Of a stretch of 64,000 nt of DNA, positions 63,201-64,000 are shown piece by piece. Position 1 is the first letter of the stretch, and the number at the start of each line of letters is the position of its first letter. Source of the stretch: Cristatella mucedo (lineage: Eukaryota; Bryozoa; Phylactolaemata; Cristatellidae). The position numbers were made by a program, and so were the translations under genes. Under the pieces are notes generated by a model, which saw nothing but the letters and a program-made list of their open reading frames with translations, was not told where the DNA came from and searched no databases. Location of the stretch: NCBI GenBank assembly GCA_009760855.2, contig WPIO01000034.1, forward strand, positions 2,993,501-3,057,500, in the 5' to 3' direction.

Positions 63201-63846
63201 CCGAATGCGTACCGAAAGCCGCTTGGGCTGTGAGTGCGCTATACAAAATTCTCCTGTCTAACACCCACATGATCTTTATGACTTCGTGGAGTGACAGACG
63301 GAGATTCATTACATTACGTTACATTACATCACACTACATCGCTTCCCGATACGGCTGAGCCTCTTCCCTCTCCACAGAAGAGCTCTACTGCGGCATCAGT
63401 TTCAAACAATCTTTCCACTCATGCCTCATGCCCCCCTCCTGCTCGCAGGACAAAATGGCTGTTCCAGGCTGTTGCAACAGACGATTTACCAACTTGTTTC
63501 ATTTTCTCCTCTGCCTACGAGCAACTGCCTCGTGGCCACCAGCAGTGATCGTTTATTAACAAGTCTAGGGGGCGTGGGAGCTTGCCAGTGCGTCTAGTGG
63601 CACAAGCCAAGCGTCATGTTCAGCGGACGACTCGTGGGCAGCAGACGGTCCATCGAACTGGCTTTTTATTTCGCAGGAGGCCGAAACGTCACAGTTTCCC
63701 TTCAGTCACGCACCGGCCATACAAACATGGAGGCCATCGTCGGCCTGCTCGTGTTCCAGCAGTTCTGGTACTGGTTCCCTCTGACCAACTTTCTCAGCCT
63801 GGCCTTCACACCGACCGCGCTGATTGCTCTCAATGCCGAGCTGAAG
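35511..63846 (+). CDS. PSMD1: 26S proteasome non-ATPase regulatory subunit 1 / Rpn2 (19 exons, C-terminus beyond right edge)
   Basis: PSMD1/Rpn2 is the toroidal scaffold at the base of the 19S regulatory particle, in nucleus and cytosol. The joined exons (2,457 nt, 819 residues) are colinear with animal PSMD1 from the first residues (ITSAG...LLDEP) through the N-terminal helical region, a variable Ala/Thr-rich linker (exons 8-9) and the proteasome/cyclosome repeats (about residues 409-770) to the [18 protein letters not shown] segment. Human PSMD1 has about 953 residues, so only the C-terminal tail is missing. All junctions are GT-AG with consistent phase. I chose ATG 35511 for its ACCATG context; in-frame ATGs also lie at 35490 and 35517. 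Exons 13-15 are very GC-rich and their introns short, while introns 2, 6 and 15 reach 4.7-5.7 kb. A serotonin receptor gene lies antisense in intron 15. Confidence 0.97.
35761..35804 (+). CDS. PSMD1: PSMD1 exon 2 (residues 9-23)
   Basis: 44 nt, phase 1 to 0. It encodes [14 protein letters not shown], matching human GIISLLDEDEPQLK. The acceptor is TTCTAG and the donor GTACGT. A 5.7-kb intron follows. Confidence 0.94.
35805..36710. promoter_or_regulatory. CpG-rich block in 5' part of PSMD1 intron 2
   Basis: About 900 bases of visibly CpG-rich DNA directly after exon 2, next to the promoter. The open frames here fit no family. It looks like the downstream part of an unmethylated promoter island. 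A 9-bp inverted repeat (36274-36282/36293-36301) lies inside, and CATCTGGTGAGGGG is tandemly duplicated near 36635-36661. Confidence 0.4.
36888..36939. repeat. (CT)n microsatellite
   Basis: About 26 CT units in PSMD1 intron 2, sense strand CT. Confidence 0.96.
37193..37335 (-). mobile_element. SINE-2 copy with intact B box
   Basis: In sense: a head with ACTAGGTAAGACGGTTGC, a palindromic arm (37267-37290, 11-bp arms round TC), GGTTCGAATCC (perfect B box GGTTCGANTCC) and the GTGATAGCCGTCAAAGC body. It lies in PSMD1 intron 2, antisense. Confidence 0.8.
37590..37678 (+). mobile_element. SINE-1/LINE-A tail fragment
   Basis: GTCAGGATAGAGGTTTAGTT then CTCTTAGGGTGTCATAAG and an ATT run. It lies in PSMD1 intron 2. 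A similar piece is at 5745-5835. Confidence 0.55.
37738..37805. repeat. (CT)n microsatellite
   Basis: About 33 CT units in PSMD1 intron 2, followed by imperfect CT-rich sequence to about 37880. Confidence 0.96.
38100..38250. repeat. TG-rich tract with an 18-base tandem unit
   Basis: (TG)n with interruptions. The unit GTGTACATGCATGTGCGG is repeated near 38194-38229. Alternating purine/pyrimidine sequence favours Z-DNA. It lies in PSMD1 intron 2. Confidence 0.85.
38250..40699. other. PSMD1 intron 2, middle part, no feature recognised
   Basis: An open frame at 38104-38676 begins inside the TG repeat and has no family. A G run lies near 38943 and a CACACACAC-type stretch at about 39380-39420. 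Nothing else can be named. Confidence 0.4.
40700..41035 (+). mobile_element. LINE family B, 3' end
   Basis: Encodes [20 protein letters not shown] and [12 protein letters not shown]-stop, then ACACCCACATGGTCTTTATG and a TGACATTACAT tail. It lies in PSMD1 intron 2, same strand. Confidence 0.85.
41525..41598 (+). CDS. PSMD1: PSMD1 exon 3 (residues 24-47)
   Basis: 74 nt, phase 0 to 2. It encodes [19 protein letters not shown], matching human FALHKLNAVVNDFWAEISE. The acceptor is CTTTAG and the donor GTGAGT. Confidence 0.95.
41851..42102 (+). CDS. PSMD1: PSMD1 exon 4 (residues 48-131)
   Basis: 252 nt, phase 2-2. It encodes [20 protein letters not shown] and [17 protein letters not shown], nearly identical in pattern to vertebrate PSMD1. 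The acceptor follows a long T/C tract; the donor is GTCTGC, a weak site fixed by frame. Confidence 0.96.
42208..42331 (+). CDS. PSMD1: PSMD1 exon 5 (residues 132-173)
   Basis: 124 nt, phase 2 to 0. It encodes [20 protein letters not shown] followed by [11 protein letters not shown], matching human [31 protein letters not shown]. The preceding intron is only 105 nt. Confidence 0.96.
42572..42715 (+). CDS. PSMD1: PSMD1 exon 6 (residues 174-221)
   Basis: 144 nt, phase 0-0. It encodes [20 protein letters not shown] and [10 protein letters not shown], matching human [30 protein letters not shown]. It ends VCQ before GTATGT. Confidence 0.96.
42958..43036. repeat. (TA)n microsatellite, about 39 units
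   Basis: The only long TA run in the window. It lies in PSMD1 intron 6. Confidence 0.97.
43040..44689. other. PSMD1 intron 6 section, no feature recognised
   Basis: AT-rich sequence with a short ATT run at about 43230-43245 and a C run near 43792-43804. No gene or named repeat. Confidence 0.4.
44690..45600 (+). mobile_element. LINE family B, longer degenerate copy
   Basis: Pieces in several frames follow family [41 protein letters not shown], then the C-terminal [11 protein letters not shown]-stop. A (CAG)n tract (45332-45360) interrupts it. It lies in PSMD1 intron 6. Confidence 0.7.
45635..45795 (+). mobile_element. SINE-2 copy with intact B box
   Basis: Head GATGGCACACTAGGTAAGGC (A box), palindromic GACCTTGGTCCCAAGGTC (45663-45680), GGTTCGATTCC (B box), then GGTGATAGCCTTAAAGGC and GAGGCTGTTTAATCAGCTA. 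It lies in PSMD1 intron 6. Confidence 0.82.
46379..46398. repeat. 20-bp perfect palindrome
   Basis: CGACCTTAGGCCTAAGGTCG, with no central loop. It lies in PSMD1 intron 6. Confidence 0.9.
47371..47439 (+). CDS. PSMD1: PSMD1 exon 7 (residues 222-244)
   Basis: 69 nt, phase 0-0. It encodes [19 protein letters not shown], matching human CLIFLDDPQAVSDILEKLV. The acceptor is TTTCCAG and the donor GTAAGT. It is isolated between introns of 4.7 and 2.6 kb. Confidence 0.95.
47822..48735 (-). mobile_element. CR1-like LINE family A copy, antisense in PSMD1 intron 7
   Basis: One open frame (48507-48043) encodes [20 protein letters not shown] through [11 protein letters not shown] with a deletion in the VKQ-x-IDFK region. 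The upstream part (48510-48735) is decayed. An ATAATAATAATT-type tail lies at about 47822. Confidence 0.85.
48738..48850 (+). mobile_element. SINE-1 copy, internally deleted
   Basis: CTGCCCTGGTTTGGCTCAGG head and the tail ATCTCTTAGTGTGCTATACA then AATGAG, with the middle shortened. It sits between two LINE-A remnants in PSMD1 intron 7. Confidence 0.65.
48850..49135 (-). mobile_element. LINE family A remnant, degenerate
   Basis: Contains CTTTGGGAGCATAGTAACTG, GATAGATAGGCCCGAGC and CCTAAAAGTGAGTGC, decayed counterparts of family-A 3' coding sequence. It lies in PSMD1 intron 7 beside a better copy. Confidence 0.55.
50069..50220 (+). CDS. PSMD1: PSMD1 exon 8 (residues 245-294)
   Basis: 152 nt, phase 0 to 2. 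It encodes [18 protein letters not shown], matching human LMAYQICFDLYESASQQF, then an Ala/Pro-rich linker. The acceptor is TCTTGCAG and the donor GTGAGT. Confidence 0.95.
50395..50472 (+). mobile_element. LINE-A tail fragment
   Basis: CTGTAAAATGCCTAGAAAGA then GATTCAGTTCTTTGAGGGTA and an AT-rich end. This is the family-A 3' signature, sense orientation, in PSMD1 intron 8. Confidence 0.6.
50549..50625. repeat. (CT)n microsatellite
   Basis: About 38 units in PSMD1 intron 8, sense strand CT. Confidence 0.97.
51121..51235 (+). CDS. PSMD1: PSMD1 exon 9, low-complexity linker (residues 295-333)
   Basis: 115 nt, phase 2 to 0. It encodes an Ala/Thr-rich linker. The variable sequence gives no similarity support. 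I placed the start after TTTATAG because upstream AGs put that TAG in frame as a stop. The donor GTGAGT is clear. Confidence 0.75.
51340..51482 (+). mobile_element. SINE-2 copy
   Basis: GTGGGCTCGAGTCGTTCAGT, ATCCTTTATTGCCCACTGCA and GAGGCTGTTCGATCAGCTAA follow the family order. It lies in PSMD1 intron 9. Confidence 0.75.
51495..51690 (+). mobile_element. CR1-like LINE RT fragment in PSMD1 intron 9
   Basis: Encodes [14 protein letters not shown]...[20 protein letters not shown], a decayed [11 protein letters not shown]...YADDTQLY block. The catalytic Tyr-Ala-Asp-Asp is lost. Confidence 0.7.
51868..51906. repeat. Perfect hairpin: 15-bp arms, 9-base loop
   Basis: Arms 51868-51882 (ACTTGTGGAGATCTC) and 51892-51906 are exact reverse complements. 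It lies in PSMD1 intron 9. Confidence 0.9.
52040..52195 (+). mobile_element. SINE-2-like copy, diverged
   Basis: GAGGGCTCGAGTCCTGCAGC carries a B-box-like block. The body is rearranged and the end (ATGCAGCTGTAGTATCATCT) only vaguely matches. It lies in PSMD1 intron 9. Confidence 0.45.
52208..52345 (+). CDS. PSMD1: PSMD1 exon 10 (residues 334-379)
   Basis: 138 nt, phase 0-0. It ends [20 protein letters not shown], matching human [21 protein letters not shown] charged helix ([17 protein letters not shown]) precedes it. The acceptor is TCTTTAG and the donor GTATGC. Confidence 0.95.
52780..52920. repeat. CTGT and (CT)n microsatellite
   Basis: CTGTCTCTGT units run into pure (CT)n from about 52845. 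It lies in PSMD1 intron 10. Confidence 0.95.
53646..53734 (+). CDS. PSMD1: PSMD1 exon 11 (residues 380-408)
   Basis: 89 nt, phase 0 to 2. It encodes [20 protein letters not shown] and SGTTCDQFL, almost the human sequence. The acceptor is TGTAG and the donor GTACGT. Confidence 0.96.
53851..54106 (+). CDS. PSMD1: PSMD1 exon 12 (residues 409-494), first PC repeats
   Basis: 256 nt, phase 2 to 0. It encodes [20 protein letters not shown] and [16 protein letters not shown], the first proteasome/cyclosome repeats, which form the ring of paired helices. Confidence 0.97.
54500..54688 (+). CDS. PSMD1: PSMD1 exon 13 (residues 495-557)
   Basis: 189 nt, phase 0-0. It encodes [18 protein letters not shown] and [19 protein letters not shown], matching two further PC repeats. 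The region is strongly GC-rich and long overlapping open frames here are shadows. Confidence 0.96.
54859..55074 (+). CDS. PSMD1: PSMD1 exon 14 (residues 558-629)
   Basis: 216 nt, phase 0-0. It encodes [20 protein letters not shown] and [19 protein letters not shown]. Human has Arg-Arg-Ser where this copy has Arg-Trp-Ser. The donor is GTACGT. Confidence 0.96.
55227..55364. promoter_or_regulatory. Two direct copies of a CRE + E-box module in PSMD1 intron 14
   Basis: A 25-base unit at 55227-55251 recurs exactly at 55340-55364. Each copy holds TGACGTCA (full CREB/ATF site) and, a few bases on, CACGTG (bHLH E-box). A third TGACGTCA lies in exon 15 at 55480-55487. The module is also just downstream of the receptor stop codon. 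Confidence 0.5.
55475..55539 (+). CDS. PSMD1: PSMD1 exon 15 (residues 630-650)
   Basis: 65 nt, phase 0 to 2. It encodes [18 protein letters not shown], matching human [18 protein letters not shown]. The exon opens with GTGAGT, so its acceptor also reads as a perfect donor (CAG/GTGAGT). The last bases precede the intron holding the receptor gene. Confidence 0.95.
55653..57403 (-). CDS. 5-HT2-class receptor exon 2 (TM3 to stop)
   Basis: Starts after ATTACAG with [17 protein letters not shown], which puts Cys 3.25 and Asp 3.32 seven residues apart as in aminergic receptors. It then carries TM3-TM7, the two enlarged loops and a C-terminal tail of about 100 residues ending at TGA (55655-55653). 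The region is strongly GC-rich, so overlapping frames are long but are shadows. Confidence 0.92.
55653..59707 (-). CDS. 5-HT2-class serotonin receptor, nested antisense in PSMD1 intron 15
   Basis: Two exons (59707-59329 and 57403-55653, phase-1 junction) give a 709-residue rhodopsin-class receptor. TM1 holds N81 (1.50), TM2 D109 (2.50) and TM3 C136 with the amine-binding D143 (3.32). DRY is at 160-162, W188 in TM4, the loop-2 cysteine at C258, P277 in TM5 and W547-x-P549-FF in TM6. NPLVY is at 594-598. HWAALLT before TM1, [11 protein letters not shown] in TM5, LVLGIVF...PFFLTN in TM6 and [17 protein letters not shown] in TM7 are specific for the 5-HT2 group, which couples to Gq. Extracellular loop 2 (about 60 residues) and intracellular loop 3 (about 240 residues, Arg/Ala/Ser-rich) are long. 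N44 is a glycosylation sequon. The start could instead lie in an unseen upstream exon, because the frame is open to the left. Confidence 0.9.
57801..57825. repeat. Perfect hairpin: 10-bp arms, 5-base loop
   Basis: Arms CATCGTCTGC and GCAGACGATG around GCACA. It lies in the receptor intron, 18 bases before the E-box palindrome. Confidence 0.9.
57844..57861. promoter_or_regulatory. 18-bp palindrome centred on GTCACGTGAC (E-box/CLEAR-like)
   Basis: The palindrome TGTGGTCACGTGACCACA lies in the receptor intron, followed directly by an (ATT)n tract. GTCACGTGAC is the preferred site of USF and MiT/TFE factors. Function is inferred only. Confidence 0.4.
58100..58235 (-). mobile_element. SINE-2 copy
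   Basis: Reverse orientation: AAGAGCCTTAACGGCTGCCA, GATAATGGATTGCCCACTGC and GATTCGAACCCACGATCTC (B box in reverse). It lies in the receptor intron, same strand as the receptor. Confidence 0.75.
59060..59200 (-). mobile_element. tRNA-derived SINE with intact B box
   Basis: Reverse orientation: GGACTCGAACCCACGACCCT (B box in reverse), GCCCCACCGGGCTAAGACCA (A-box side) and a body unlike SINE-2 (GCAATGACGCATTGCCTGG). It may be a third SINE family. It lies in the receptor intron near its donor site. Confidence 0.65.
59232..59278. repeat. Perfect hairpin: 19-bp arms, 9-base loop
   Basis: Arms 59232-59250 and 59260-59278 are exact reverse complements around ACGAGCCGA. It lies about 50 bases inside the receptor intron from its donor site. 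Confidence 0.92.
59329..59707 (-). CDS. 5-HT2-class receptor exon 1 (N-terminus, TM1, TM2)
   Basis: Encodes a Ser/Gly-rich N-terminus, TM1 (about 66-90) and TM2 (about 101-126), ending LAIG at donor GTGAGC in phase 1. I took ATG 59707 as start. The open frame extends about 200 bases upstream without another ATG, so an upstream coding exon is possible. Confidence 0.85.
60196..60254. repeat. (GA)n microsatellite
   Basis: About 29 units in PSMD1 intron 15, followed by a short CACACA stretch. It lies between the receptor gene and exon 16. Confidence 0.97.
60447..60561 (+). CDS. PSMD1: PSMD1 exon 16 (residues 651-689)
   Basis: 115 nt, phase 2 to 0. It encodes [20 protein letters not shown] and [16 protein letters not shown], nearly identical to human. 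The donor is GTTGAC and the next intron is only 98 nt. Confidence 0.97.
60660..60776 (+). CDS. PSMD1: PSMD1 exon 17 (residues 690-728)
   Basis: 117 nt, phase 0-0. It encodes [20 protein letters not shown], identical to the human pattern, then [15 protein letters not shown]. The acceptor is ATTTAG and the donor GTACCG. Confidence 0.97.
60984..61086 (+). CDS. PSMD1: PSMD1 exon 18 (residues 729-762)
   Basis: 103 nt, phase 0 to 1. It encodes [19 protein letters not shown] and [14 protein letters not shown], matching human [34 protein letters not shown] 2.6-kb intron follows. Confidence 0.97.
61809..61852. repeat. Perfect hairpin: 20-bp arms, loop CCGA
   Basis: Arms 61809-61828 and 61833-61852 are exact reverse complements around CCGA. 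The core CAGCCGACTG is the same as in the hairpin at 16824. It lies in PSMD1 intron 18. Confidence 0.93.
62750..63345 (+). mobile_element. LINE family B, best preserved 3' end
   Basis: An open frame (62761-63261) encodes [40 protein letters not shown] and ends [11 protein letters not shown]-stop. The UTR and a repeated TTACA tail (about 63305-63345) follow. It lies in PSMD1 intron 18. Confidence 0.88.
63677..63846 (+). CDS. PSMD1: PSMD1 exon 19 (residues 763-819), last exon in window
   Basis: 170 nt, phase 1 to 0. It encodes [20 protein letters not shown] and [18 protein letters not shown], matching human. The donor is GTAGGT. The charged C-terminal part of PSMD1 lies beyond the edge. Confidence 0.97.
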
Positions 63847-64000
63847 GTAGGTGCAGCGCCTGCTTGCCACTATCCGCTTCGCGAAGCTACGTCCGCCCTT
63901 CCTCTCCGCTCCTCTTGTCGGCCCGAGGCGAACGCAATGTCCCGCGGTGCGCTTCGGCCGCTGCCGCCTCCCAGAGACTCCCTTGACCGGTGGCCACTTC

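Overview
The window is animal nuclear DNA: spliced genes with GT-AG introns, tRNA-derived SINEs, CR1-type LINE fragments and many long GA/CT microsatellites. The proteins are clearly animal but well diverged from vertebrate ones, so the source looks like a fairly fast-evolving invertebrate. I cannot fix the phylum from this sequence alone.

Two housekeeping genes lie head to head. MED12 (Mediator kinase-module subunit) runs on the minus strand from its ATG at 24943 down to the left edge. I could place 23 coding exons whose phases all agree (3,676 nt, about 1,225 residues, roughly the N-terminal half). PSMD1 (proteasome 19S subunit Rpn2) runs on the plus strand from about 35511 to beyond the right edge. 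I placed 19 coding exons (2,457 nt, 819 residues); only the C-terminal tail is missing. Between them lies about 10.5 kb (24944-35510) of repeat debris with no gene I can support. A GC- and CpG-rich block covers the PSMD1 start.

A third gene, a 5-HT2-class serotonin receptor, sits antisense inside PSMD1 intron 15 (CDS 59707 to 55653, two exons). The human 5-HT2B receptor gene is also nested antisense inside PSMD1, so this is probably an ancient arrangement.

The introns hold two CR1-like LINE families (A with an (ATT)n tail, B with a TTACA-type tail), a SINE family whose 3' end matches the tail of LINE family A, a second SINE family with a strong tRNA B box, and a 171-bp hAT miniature element. 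That element closely resembles the horizontally transferred Space Invaders (SPIN) transposons and has an 8-bp target duplication. Several perfect short-loop hairpins, a paired CRE/E-box repeat and a long E-box palindrome are also described.
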